Shown: positions 1-8,000, counted from the first letter of the stretch. The stretch is DNA of 8,564 nt from Clostridia bacterium (GCA_012515365.1 JAAYYM010000257.1:1-8564), one strand, 5' to 3'. Made by a program: numbers and translations. The notes: generated from the letters alone by a model not told the origin.

Positions 1-1
1 T

Positions 2-91
2 GCAAAAAAAAGAGTAGCTGAGGTCACAGATGAAACAAGTGCGTTGGCCTATATTATGGATGAAGCAAAAAAAAGAGAACTTTGGTTTTGA
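2..91 (+). CDS. C-terminal tail of an upstream gene (partial)
   Basis: The only plus-strand frame open from the window edge runs 29 codons to TGA at 89-91. The visible tail is charged and helical-looking (ends DEAKKRELWF). It is too short to assign a family and I do not recognise it. The other two plus frames stop within the first 21 nt. No hairpin terminator follows. The next gene's promoter lies 35 nt downstream, so some read-through into module 1 is possible. Confidence 0.5.
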   Translation, partial: AKKRVAEVTDETSALAYIMDEAKKRELWF

Positions 92-126
92 CAGATTTAA
101 CATGTGTTTGAATTACTAATTTCACG

Positions 127-154
127 TTGCATTTATTTGGAAATATGCTACACT
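127..154 (+). promoter_or_regulatory. Promoter P1 (sigma-A-like, extended -10) for module 1
   Basis: A -35-like TTGCAT (127-132), a 16-nt spacer and a -10-like TACACT (149-154) preceded by TG one base upstream (146-147) form an extended -10 promoter. Transcription would begin near 161, giving a very short leader before the Shine-Dalgarno at 166-173. The same TGnTACACT element occurs at promoter P2 in front of the second module. A TTGACA at 88-93 is closer to consensus but has no good -10 at proper spacing. Confidence 0.6.
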
Positions 155-163
155 AATATTAGT
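152..163. promoter_or_regulatory. 12-bp perfect palindrome over the P1 start site
   Basis: ACTAATATTAGT reads the same on both strands. It overlaps the last bases of the P1 -10 element and the predicted transcription start. That position suits a repressor operator, but all-AT palindromes of this length can arise by chance in AT-rich DNA. P2 has no matching palindrome. Confidence 0.3.
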
Positions 164-165
164 TT

Positions 166-173
166 GGGAGGTG
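166..173 (+). promoter_or_regulatory. Shine-Dalgarno overlapping the GTG start of the small membrane protein
   Basis: GGGAGGTG is a strong anti-16S match, but its last three bases are the GTG codon used as the start at 171, leaving no spacer. The first in-frame codon at normal spacing (8 nt after GGAGG) is ATT at 180. The start is therefore uncertain: GTG 171 or a rare ATT 180. The two choices differ by only three residues. Confidence 0.5.
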
Positions 174-557
174 AGTAGGATTTTTTTAAAAAATGACAAA
201 AAAAATCAAAAAAGAATCCTTGTGACTATGGCAGTGGTGATGATTGCAATCATTATAATAGTGGTACTGATTGTTTTATTTACGCGTAAAGAAAAAACGT
301 ATGTAGTTGATATTAACGGATCAACGGGAACTGTATCCGGAGATTTAGAGATGATTGCACAGGATTCACTGATGGCACTTGTAGATACACAAGAAGAGGC
401 AGAAGAAATCGCTTCGCTCTATGGGATTACATTGACAGAGTTTAAGCAGGGTGTAGCAACTTATTATACCTATGACGACCCTTATGAAGTGGTCAAACGT
501 GGTGAAACTAATGGTTATCCGCCAATTAGTATAAATTATTTAAATTCTATCCAATAG
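171..557 (+). CDS. Small membrane-anchored protein with a stand-alone protease-propeptide-like (I9-like) domain, module 1
   Basis: Predicted 128 aa from a GTG start. A basic N-terminus (K7, K10, K11, K14, R15) is followed by one hydrophobic segment at about residues 16-37. This predicts N-in/C-out topology with about 90 residues outside the cell. Residues 65-128 align without gaps to the proregion of the protease encoded next: DTQEEAEEI...FKQGVA here against DSQEEADKI...FQQGVA there. I count 12 of 25 identical over this core, and short stretches match at DNA level (388-403 with 1027-1042; 447-458 with 1086-1097). The beta-alpha-beta pattern fits subtilisin propeptides and I9 inhibitors (known family fold). 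The protein ends where the domain ends (NYLNSIQ). The protease gene starts 21 nt after the stop, so the two are surely co-transcribed. Inferred role: tethered inhibitor, trans-acting foldase or docking site for that protease. There is no catalytic domain, and the likely database label is hypothetical protein. Confidence 0.8.
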   Translation: MSRIFLKNDKKNQKRILVTMAVVMIAIIIIVVLIVLFTRKEKTYVVDINGSTGTVSGDLEMIAQDSLMALVDTQEEAEEIASLYGITLTEFKQGVATYYTYDDPYEVVKRGETNGYPPISINYLNSIQ

Positions 558-567
558 AAAATGACGC

Positions 568-573
568 AGGAGG
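568..573 (+). promoter_or_regulatory. Ribosome binding site that sets the protease 1 start at 579
   Basis: AGGAGG lies 5 nt before ATG 579. The in-frame ATG at 561 lies upstream of this site and has no Shine-Dalgarno of its own. Starting at 579 also gives a classic signal peptide beginning MSRKKR. Confidence 0.85.
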
Positions 574-578
574 AGAAA

Positions 579-3155
579 ATGAGTAGAAAGAAAAGAAGTA
601 TATTCAGTACGGCAGTGTCTTTGTTATTGTCAGTACTAATGGTTGTACAGCCATCCGCAGGTAGGGTAACGGCATATGCAGCAGAAACGGTACAGGGTGT
701 GGTTTCAGAAAATGAAATGCCATCTGTATCAGACAATGAAACAATAGTTGTTCCGGAAGTAGAGGAACCTATCGTAGAGGAAAACGAAGCAGAGGAATCG
801 GCAGTATCTGCAAATGAAACAGAAAAAATGGCAGTATCTGCAAATGAGGCAGAGGAAACAATAGTTTCAGAAAATGAAATCACAGCCTTTTCCATGCCGG
901 CAGATTATACGCTGACACAGACACAGCAAGTAAAAAAGCAACGTCTGGCTGAAACACTTCCTGATTTTGAACATGCAGTAGAAGGTATTGATTATGTAAA
1001 AAATGAAGTATATTTCTTATGTGATTCACAAGAAGAGGCAGACAAAATTGGGAAAGCCTATCAGGCAGAATCAGTTGATTTCCAACAGGGTGTAGCAGTA
1101 TTGACAATTAATGAAAAGTACACCGTAAAGGACGTAGTAGCGGCATCAGCTGATATTACAAATAATCTGCCGGCAGTATGGCCAAACTACATAAATTATG
1201 CGTTTGATCTTGACGATGATTCTTTCTTTACTATAACAGAAGAAGACGCCGTGTCAGAAGATATAGCAGCTCTTGATGCATCTGTAGCTGCTGATTTAGC
1301 TACTGAGGATGAATCAACGGCAATGGTTGTAAATAATAACCAGCTTGTGTCGAGTGAACCATATCTTCTTTACAATGACGAACATTACCAATGGCATCAT
1401 GCAACTGTTGGATCCTCATATGCATGGAAAGCGGGATATACAGGAACTGGAATTAAAGTGGCTATAGTTGATAGTGGTGTCACACCATTGACTACAGTGT
1501 CAGATGAACTCCCAATTGCAGGTCACAAGGATTACACAGGTGAGGCAAGTGGTACAGCTGATATCGTAGGACATGGTACTCATGTGGCAGGTATTATCGG
1601 AGCACGTCTAAATGGTAAGTACGGATGTGGTATTGCACCGGGGGCGACTCTTTATAATGTTCGTGTTTTGGGTGATGAAGGTACTGGTGATGATGCTGAT
1701 ATCATAAAAGGTATTAACTATGCAGTCAATGATTTAAAAGTCGATCTGATCAATATGAGTCTGGGTGGATATTTTTATTCAGATGATAAGCAGGAAGCAC
1801 TTGATAATGCCTATGAAGCAGGTGTTACAGTTATAGCAGCATCAGGAAATGATGGACATAAAGACAGAGCATATCCGGCTTCGCAAAATCATGTTATCAG
1901 TGTTGCAGCAACCGATAATAATAATCAGAGAGCATCATTTTCTAACTATGGATCTACAGTAGATCTTGCGGCACCCGGAGTTAATATCTGGGCTACTTAT
2001 AATAACAATGATTATCATAGTTTACAGGGAACTTCTATGGCATGTCCTGTTGTAACAGGTGAGGCAGCGGTATTATTATCTGCTAATCCGGCTATTTATC
2101 AACTGACAGGCCCTGCAAGAGTTGATGCACTTGAAAAATTAATGAAGGCAAATGCAACACCTGCAGGTACAGGAATGGGTAAAGGTATTATATCACTGCC
2201 AAAGGCTTTAAAGGTTGCTGTGGCTACAGCAAAACCTAATAAACCTATTATATCGGCAGCAGTAAGCCCGGATAAGCAGAGTGTATCCATCTCTATAGAG
2301 GCAGAAGCCGATAACACTATCATCTACTCTGCAGATGGAAGCACACCGTCATTTGTAAACGGTATAATAAAAAAAGGATTTTATTATTCATCTTCATTAA
2401 CATTAAATCAGGCAAAGAGCTATACCATCAAAGCAATAGCAGTTAATGATTCTGGTGTTTCCAGTGCAGTTTCAACTGTGAAAGTGACATTAAGTCCTTT
2501 TGTTACACAAGTTAAAGTTTCAGGACCAACACGGGTAGCAAAAGGTAAGAGCATTCAATTTAACGCAGCAGTAGCGCCTGACTATGCAGTTAATAAAACC
2601 GTAAACTGGAGCATCTCTCCTGCTGACAACAATATTACCGTCAGCAAAACAGGAAAAGTAACTGTGAACGCAGCAGCAACACCTGGATCATATACAGTAA
2701 CGGCAACAGCAAAAGACGCTTCCGGTATTAGTGGCAGTGCAGTGTTTGAAGTAATTGATGCAACCAGAATTAAAAGTGTCAGCGTAATTAACAAGAATTT
2801 GATATCCTTAGACTTAAGCCAAGAGATAGGAATTTCAAATCTGAAAGTAATAACAGTAGATGGTTCTCAGGCTGAGGCATCAGATTTCTATTGGACAAGC
2901 AGCAATAGTGCTGTTGCGACAGTAGCGCAAGATACATCAGCTATTCGGACAAAAGCCGGTGGTGTTGCAACAATCACAGCACTTGCAAATGATGGAAGTG
3001 GAAAGAAAGCAACATTTAAACTTACTGTTACGGAGAAGGTAAATAGTATCAGCATTCATAGTAACAGCCCGGGCGAGCATTTAGCAGCCGGAAAGAGTAA
3101 GACATTTAGTGTAGTGGTCAGCCCGGCGACTGCTACAAATAAGAAAGTCAAATAG
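579..3155 (+). CDS. Secreted subtilisin-like serine protease (S8), module 1, C-terminally truncated by an amber codon
   Basis: Predicted 858 aa from ATG 579. In order: signal peptide 1-34 (cleavage after AYA); acidic linker with five VSxNE motifs (42-100); propeptide-like domain 138-210; acidic spacer; S8 catalytic domain about 271-545; a chitobiase-C-terminal-like domain (IIYSADGSTPS) about 553-637; two full Big_2-like repeats (about 641-727 and 727-818); and the start of a third. The catalytic set is complete: Asp298 (AIVDSGV), His332 (GHGTHVAG), oxyanion Asn424 (AASGNDG) and Ser486 (GTSMACP). It should be an active secreted endopeptidase; the substrate is unknown. TAG at 3153-3155 stops the frame inside repeat three, exactly where sister repeats have Trp. 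Open frame and homology continue to 4157, so the ancestral protein was about 1192 aa. The protease domain is spared, so the truncated product may still work, but it lacks about three and a half C-terminal repeats. It has no LPXTG or SLH anchor. Confidence 0.93.
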   Translation: MSRKKRSIFSTAVSLLLSVLMVVQPSAGRVTAYAAETVQGVVSENEMPSVSDNETIVVPEVEEPIVEENEAEESAVSANETEKMAVSANEAEETIVSENEITAFSMPADYTLTQTQQVKKQRLAETLPDFEHAVEGIDYVKNEVYFLCDSQEEADKIGKAYQAESVDFQQGVAVLTINEKYTVKDVVAASADITNNLPAVWPNYINYAFDLDDDSFFTITEEDAVSEDIAALDASVAADLATEDESTAMVVNNNQLVSSEPYLLYNDEHYQWHHATVGSSYAWKAGYTGTGIKVAIVDSGVTPLTTVSDELPIAGHKDYTGEASGTADIVGHGTHVAGIIGARLNGKYGCGIAPGATLYNVRVLGDEGTGDDADIIKGINYAVNDLKVDLINMSLGGYFYSDDKQEALDNAYEAGVTVIAASGNDGHKDRAYPASQNHVISVAATDNNNQRASFSNYGSTVDLAAPGVNIWATYNNNDYHSLQGTSMACPVVTGEAAVLLSANPAIYQLTGPARVDALEKLMKANATPAGTGMGKGIISLPKALKVAVATAKPNKPIISAAVSPDKQSVSISIEAEADNTIIYSADGSTPSFVNGIIKKGFYYSSSLTLNQAKSYTIKAIAVNDSGVSSAVSTVKVTLSPFVTQVKVSGPTRVAKGKSIQFNAAVAPDYAVNKTVNWSISPADNNITVSKTGKVTVNAAATPGSYTVTATAKDASGISGSAVFEVIDATRIKSVSVINKNLISLDLSQEIGISNLKVITVDGSQAEASDFYWTSSNSAVATVAQDTSAIRTKAGGVATITALANDGSGKKATFKLTVTEKVNSISIHSNSPGEHLAAGKSKTFSVVVSPATATNKKVK
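702..878 (+). other. VSxNE linker region of protease 1
   Basis: Directly after the signal peptide are VSENE, VSDNE, VSANE, VSANE and VSENE, plus a degenerate VEENE, set in Glu-rich sequence (protein residues 42-100). It has the composition of a disordered acidic spacer. The same motif family occupies the same position in protease 2 and in the truncated third protein. Confidence 0.8.
800..847 (+). repeat. In-frame 18-bp direct repeat, 30-bp period, in the linker
   Basis: The 18 bases at 800-817 recur exactly at 830-847 and encode AVSANE-type motifs. The period is 30 bp (10 codons), so copy-number change by slippage or recombination would keep the reading frame. Confidence 0.85.
3153..3155 (+). 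other. Premature in-frame TAG at a conserved Trp position
   Basis: The codons before and after read NKKVK, stop, SVTPADN. Two other repeats of the same protein read NKTVNWSISPADN (upstream) and NKGVDWSISEG (downstream), both with TGG at this place. A single G-to-A change explains the stop. The frame remains open for 333 more codons with no other lesion. Confidence 0.9.
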
Positions 3156-4157
3156 TCTGTAACTCCTGCAGATAATGGAGTTAAAATCAACAACGCAGGT
3201 AAATTGACAACAGTAAAGAATGCAACACCTGGATATTATTATGTGAGAGCAGAAGCAACAGATGGTACAGGTAAATATGCAGCGAAAAGGATACTAGTTG
3301 TCGAAAGTGGTATTACCAAGATTACATCAGAGATAAATGCAGCAAAATTATTTAGGACAGCCGGAGCTTTTAATGCTCAGACAAGTGCAGTAATCAGATT
3401 TTATGTTACAGGTGGAAATTCGGATGCAGTCAAATTTGAAAACACAAATGAGGGGATTGTGCGAATTACCGATATTATACCAGGAACCGGTTATTTTGAT
3501 ATTTATGTAGCCTCTTCAGGGGGTGCCATAGGTAAATCTGATATTGTGGTTGCATCAACAGATGGTTCAAATAAGAAAGCAAAATGTAGTGTAACAGTAG
3601 TAAATCCTGTTTCAAAAGTAAACATTGCTCCAAAAGCAGGAGGAACAGATCTGGTTGCTCAAGGAAAGAGCCTGCAGTTAAATGCAACTCTGACAACAGA
3701 GTATGGCACTGTATCTAATAAAGGAGTAGATTGGTCTATTTCAGAAGGTATTCCTGGGTTAAAAATCAGTAAAACCGGAAAAGTAACAACAACAGCAGCT
3801 ACACCAAACTTAGAGTATTATTATGTAACAGCAACAGCAAAGGATGGAAGTAATGCGTCTGCTACATACACGATAAGAGTCAATCCAAAATGTACATATA
3901 TGGGATTTGGTGAGCTTATACCAATTCAAGGCGGAGCAATTATACCTATTGAACTTTATTTTGAGGGTGGTCAGGCATGGAAGCCACGTATGGTGGTGAA
4001 TTCTTCAAATGATAAAGTTTGTATTGGAGAAATTCGATATATAGAAGGCGGTCAATATTTGATTTTACATTATCAAAATGTAGGAAAAACAACTTTAACA
4101 GTATCATTGCTTGATGGCTCTAACAAGAAGATACGACTAGGATTTACACTTCGTTAA
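3156..4157 (+). pseudogene. Severed C-terminal Ig-like repeats of protease 1
   Basis: These 333 sense codons follow the TAG in the same frame and end with TAA at 4155-4157. They hold the rest of repeat three and three more Big_2-like repeats, two of them with the hallmark ending DGSNKKA/I (near 3560 and 4118). Repeat five (about 3606-3885) matches repeat one closely (ISKTGKVT, TATAKDGS). The part alone has no signal peptide. The earliest start-like codon is TTG 3204, with no convincing ribosome site, so I do not regard it as an independent gene. The terminator 24 nt after the stop shows that this is the original gene end. The frame's integrity suggests a very recent mutation, a sequencing error, or some level of amber read-through. 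Confidence 0.85.
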
Positions 4158-4180
4158 GATAGCGATAAAGTAATAACATC

Positions 4181-4216
4181 AGGCATCTTCCGATCAGCCG
4201 GAAGGTGCCTTTTTTT
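4181..4216 (+). terminator. Intrinsic terminator of module 1
   Basis: The 12-bp stem 4181-4192 / 4199-4210 (AGGCATCTTCCG with CGGAAGGTGCCT, one G-U pair) has a 6-nt loop and runs into a T-tract at 4210-4216. It lies 24 nt after the TAA at 4157, so transcription was meant to run through the whole protease frame, including the part after the TAG. Confidence 0.93.
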
Positions 4217-4302
4217 GTGCCTTCGTGTAGAACTTTATACAAGATTTTTTCAACTTTTCATGCAGGTCGCGAATTTAATGTTCCACGCACGAGGTGAAAT
4301 AA

Positions 4303-4331
4303 TTGACGCAAAGTGGAGAAAATGATACACT
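4303..4331 (+). promoter_or_regulatory. Promoter P2 (sigma-A-like, extended -10) for module 2
   Basis: TTGACG (4303-4308), a 17-nt spacer and TACACT (4326-4331) with TG at 4323-4324 form a strong extended -10 promoter. The start site would be near 4338, leaving a leader of about 73 nt. The -10 hexamer and its upstream TGn are shared with P1. The rest of 4217-4302 shows no gene or clear structure. Confidence 0.75.
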
Positions 4332-4410
4332 GATTTTGTCTGCGATATAACCAGATAATGTTAGTAACAGTAATTATTTCTAATTATTTATGTGAACGGA
4401 GAGACTGTCA

Positions 4411-4992
4411 TTGAGGAGAAAAAATATTATTATGATTATTATTGCAATTGTGATCGTTATTTTGATTGTCGGAGTCGTTCTTTTTTTAAAAAGAGCAGAT
4501 TCAGATATCGGCATGCAGAGTGACACAGGCATGGAATCAGAAGACTATGCAAATACAGATGAAGATGTAAACACAGAAGAGGGTACAATTGATATGGAAG
4601 AAACGGCTGGTACTGATACGTTAAGTGCGGACGAAATCTTTATGTCTGATGAGGAAATGCAAGAAAGAAAGCAGCAAGAGATAGATGCTATGCATACAGC
4701 CACTGTGCAAAGTAGTCAAGGCAAAGAGGATTTTAAAAGTGAGGAGAAACCGATTGAACCAATGAAGGTTGGTACTCTTCCATATACAGAACACAGATTG
4801 ATCTGTGAAGCAGATACAGAGGAAAAGGCAGCAAAAATCGCAGAAAAAGTGGATGGAAAGCTGATCAAATATGCTTATGGCATCGGTGTGATCGAGATCG
4901 AAGATACGGTAGAAGAAGCAATGGCTCGTATTGATAAAATGGTCTTTGGAAAACCGGATGTGTATCCGGATTATATTAAGTCAGCTGATTGA
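4411..4992 (+). CDS. Small membrane-anchored protein with a stand-alone protease-propeptide-like (I9-like) domain, module 2
   Basis: Predicted 193 aa from a TTG start (GGAG at 4398-4401, 9 nt upstream). MRRKN and one hydrophobic segment at about residues 6-27 predict N-in/C-out topology. Then comes a very acidic low-complexity stalk (about 30-120), longer than in the module 1 counterpart. Residues about 125-190 are the propeptide-like domain. It matches the proregion of the following protease (DTEEKAAKIAEKV...LIKYAYGIGV against ETKEEAEQIAKCY...LKKFAYNVGV), including the AY(G/N)(I/V)GV turn. The second half resembles subtilisin propeptides (strand, VEEAMARIDK helix, then DVYPDYI in place of the family's V-x-YVE-x-D). 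The chain ends right after this strand. An in-frame ATG at 4432 would remove the basic residues needed for orientation, so TTG 4411 is preferred. The inferred role is as for the module 1 protein: inhibitor, foldase or docking partner of the 1043-aa protease. Confidence 0.8.
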   Translation: MRRKNIIMIIIAIVIVILIVGVVLFLKRADSDIGMQSDTGMESEDYANTDEDVNTEEGTIDMEETAGTDTLSADEIFMSDEEMQERKQQEIDAMHTATVQSSQGKEDFKSEEKPIEPMKVGTLPYTEHRLICEADTEEKAAKIAEKVDGKLIKYAYGIGVIEIEDTVEEAMARIDKMVFGKPDVYPDYIKSAD

Positions 4993-5018
4993 TCCGAATC
5001 AGCAAACATAATTATGGT

Positions 5019-5047
5019 TTTAATATACTGACATTCAGTATGTTAAA
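5019..5047 (+). promoter_or_regulatory. 13-bp hairpin between the small protein and protease 2
   Basis: 5019-5031 pairs with 5035-5047 (core ATACTGA/TCAGTAT, one G-T pair) across a 3-nt loop. No T-tract follows, so it does not look like a terminator. It lies 23 nt before the protease Shine-Dalgarno. It could mark an RNA processing or stabilising site that uncouples protease level from its partner. Module 1 has no equivalent in its 21-nt gap. Confidence 0.6.
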
Positions 5048-5070
5048 CAATATATCTATCAATCATGAAA

Positions 5071-5075
5071 GGGAG
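5071..5075 (+). promoter_or_regulatory. Ribosome binding site that sets the protease 2 start at 5082
   Basis: GGGAG (within AAAGGGAGAAA) lies 6 nt before ATG 5082, which begins a textbook signal peptide. The frame is open back to a TTG at 4989, but that extension overlaps the previous stop codon, has no ribosome site and would bury the signal peptide. Confidence 0.85.
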
Positions 5076-5081
5076 AAAGTC

Positions 5082-8000
5082 ATGCAAAGAAAAAAAGTTG
5101 GAGTGTTGAAGCTTGTTGCTGCCATAATTGCAGCAATGATGTTGGTACAGTCACCTGTTACAGCATTGGCATCTGTTTCAGATTCCGTATTGCCTATAGA
5201 GGATGCAGTACAGGAAGAAACTGTTTCAGATAATGATGTACCGGCAGAAGATGAAAAACCGGTGGAGGATGAAAAGCCGGTAGAGGAGCAGGTAAGCGAT
5301 AATGTTATTTTGCCAGAAGAAACTGTTTCAGATAATGAGACAGAAGAAGTAAAAGAAATTGCTGTATCTGAAAATACGATCAGCGCAAACGAAGCAGAAG
5401 GAATCAATAAGTATGCTGAATACGGATTCAGCGAGATGGAACTTTCTGCAGAAATGCGTGCAGACAAAGAAGAAGTAAATAGTAGAAAAGTAGAAGCACA
5501 GGCACTTGTAGAGGGCAAAGATTATCATGCAGGACAAGTTGTTTTTTGGGCTGAAACGAAAGAAGAAGCAGAGCAGATTGCTAAGTGTTACAATGCAACG
5601 CTTAAGAAATTTGCTTATAATGTAGGTGTTCTTGAAACAGGCGATGTTGCTCCAAGTGTTATGGTAGAAGCAGGAGCAGATATGAATACAGAGTTACCTG
5701 CAGTATATTATGATACCATTTACAGTATCGCAGCAGTTGAGGATGAAATGCCAGAACCATCTGTCATAGAGATCACAGATGAGAAAAAGATCCCGGAAAC
5801 AGATCCATTTTTAGAGGAAGTACAAGAAGATCCAAGATTTCCTGTACTTACCCCTGAAGCAGCGCATACAATCCCGACACCTAATGTAAAACAGTGGTTC
5901 CATACTTTTATCAATTCACAAACTGCATGGGATTATGCAGATGGTGAAGGTGTTACGATCGCTGTTGTTGATTCAGGTGTTTGGGCAGATCATCCTGACT
6001 TGGGTAGAACTAAGGTTATTAAAGGCTATAATGCACTTAGCGGGTTAGAAGATACTGATACAACTCGTTATTCAGATGATGAAAATGGACATGGCACACA
6101 TGTGGCAGGTATCGCTGCAGCCGGTGGTGCAGATAATTCTGTCTATGGTGTTGCATATAGTGCGACAGTATTACCTGTCAGGGTACTCAACAAGAAAGGA
6201 TATAGTGAAAATGCTTCTACCGCAATGGGTATCGGATATGCAGTTGAACATGGCGCTGATGTGATCAATATGAGCTTAGGTAGTGCATCTTGGAATTTGG
6301 TAAATCAAAAAGCAGTCGCAAAAGCAATTTCTAAAGGAATTGTAGTTGTATGTGCAGCCGGAAATGAAACCAGTGAGCATATGCACTGGCCGGCAGCATT
6401 TCCAAATGTGATCTCGGTTGGTGCAATTCATGATAATGGAAGCCAGTTGGCAATCTTTTCTAATGTCGGATCATGGGTGAGCATTGCAGCACCAGGTGAA
6501 GAAATCTATTCAACAACGAAACCAGGAACCTATAACACACCTGATAATAATCTTTATGAATCATGGCCGGGAACCTCTATGGCTTGCCCTGTAGTAGCAG
6601 GTACAGTTGCATTAATGATAGATGCAAATCCATCGTTGAGAGGTAAGTCTGCTGCAGCGGTAAAGAGTCTGAGTAAAAAGCTCTTGGCTAATGTTAAGGG
6701 TGAGACATATTATAACGCGGCAGGTTCTGTATATGGAGGACTAGATGCAGCAGCTGCAGTTGGATCTGTTTATAGTAAAATCCTTGAGACACCAACGTTT
6801 ATACCATCTCATCCAATTGATGCAAAAGCGACAAAAATTGAAGCAGGTGCTGGGGAAACAGTTAGTATAGCATGTGCTACACCTCATGCGAAAATTTACT
6901 ATACAACAAATGGAAAAACTCCATCAAAAACAACGGGAGCTCTGTATACCGGACCGTTCGAATTACTTAAGAGTGGAAAAGTTACATTTAAAGCAGTTGC
7001 ATATGTAGGAACGACTAAATCAAAAGTAGTATCAAAGACTTATACATTGGTTGCTCCTGTAACTGACTTTTCATTTATGGGTGGATCTAATTATAGTCTG
7101 GCAGTAGGCAAGACGCTACAGTTAAAAACAGTATTTACGCCAGCCTATGCTTCTAATCAGAAAGTTACTTATGTTTCAAGTGATCCAAAACAGTTTCCTG
7201 TAAGTAAAACCGGTGTGGTAACTTGTAAAAAGGGAACAACAGCAGGAACAAAAGCAGTTATTACAGCCACATCTGTTGAGGGAAGCATCCAAAAATCAGT
7301 AAATGTGACAGCAATGGAAGCAGCGGCAACTAAGCTGGAACTGGATTCTTATAGTGGAACTTTATCATGGGTTGATGTAGAAACACATCAGATCAAACCT
7401 ACTCTGACAGGTGGAGCCGGACAATTCTTATACCAGAGTTCTAATCCTAAGGTAGCTACTGTAACAGCCAATGGACTTGTAACGGCAGTTGGAAAAGGTA
7501 ATGCTAATATTACAGTAACAGCAAATGATGGTTCTAAGAAAAAGGCTGTATATAAGGTGAAATCAGTTACGCCTGTTTTCTATATTACTGCATTAAAATC
7601 ATCAACCGGATTTTATGAAGACGGTGCAAGTTCATCACAGAAACCTCTTGCAGTGGGATGCAAAGTCCAACTTACTGCGTATTTGAATGGGGATTTCAGA
7701 TGGGAAAATAAAAAGAATTATGATAAAACAATTGCTCCATCAAATTCTAAAATGATCTGGAGTTCAAGTAATCCATCTGTAATCAGTGTAAGCAGTACCG
7801 GTGCAGTGAAATGTGCGAAAGATGCACCAGTCGGAACAACAGTTACCATAACAGCAAAACCGGCCGATGGATTCTATGATATTTCTGAAACAATGACTTT
7901 TGTTGTTACACCGAAAGTTACAAAGATGGCAACAACGCAATCTGCAGTCGTAATTGAGTATGGCAGCCAGTATGAGTTTACAAGGCAGGACTTGGCAGAT

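Noticed and set aside
88..93. TTGACA overlapping the upstream stop codon as the main -35
   Set aside because: No good -10 lies at 16-18 nt; the nearest (TACTAA at 114) needs a 20-nt spacer. The TTGCAT/TACACT pair with extended -10 is better.
561..578. Upstream ATG at 561 as the start of protease 1
   Set aside because: It precedes the AGGAGG at 568-573 and has no ribosome site. ATG 579 has ideal spacing and gives a standard signal peptide.
536..895. Minus-strand open frames, e.g. 536-895, 5063-5518 and 2099-2323
   Set aside because: They are antisense to well-supported protease coding sequence. Their Ser/Thr-rich composition mirrors the acidic linkers, and no ribosome sites or domains are seen.
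555..3155. TAG reassigned as a sense codon (171, 579 and 3156 all lie in one frame)
   Set aside because: TAG also ends the 171-557 gene and protease 2 at sensible places, the latter backed by TAA. Read-through at 555 would bury a signal peptide. Being in one frame has a one-in-three chance.
3204..4157. An independent gene starting at TTG 3204
   Set aside because: It is in the same frame as protease 1, starts in the middle of an Ig-like repeat, and has no signal peptide and no convincing ribosome site. It is the severed C-terminus.
4350..4391. TAATTATTT repeated twice in the P2 leader as a structural element
   Set aside because: It is short, all-AT and gives only a weak possible hairpin, so it is not separable from base composition.
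4989..5081. TTG at 4989 as the start of protease 2
   Set aside because: It overlaps the previous gene's stop, has no Shine-Dalgarno, and would place 31 residues before a clear signal peptide. The hairpin at 5019-5047 also marks this stretch as non-coding.
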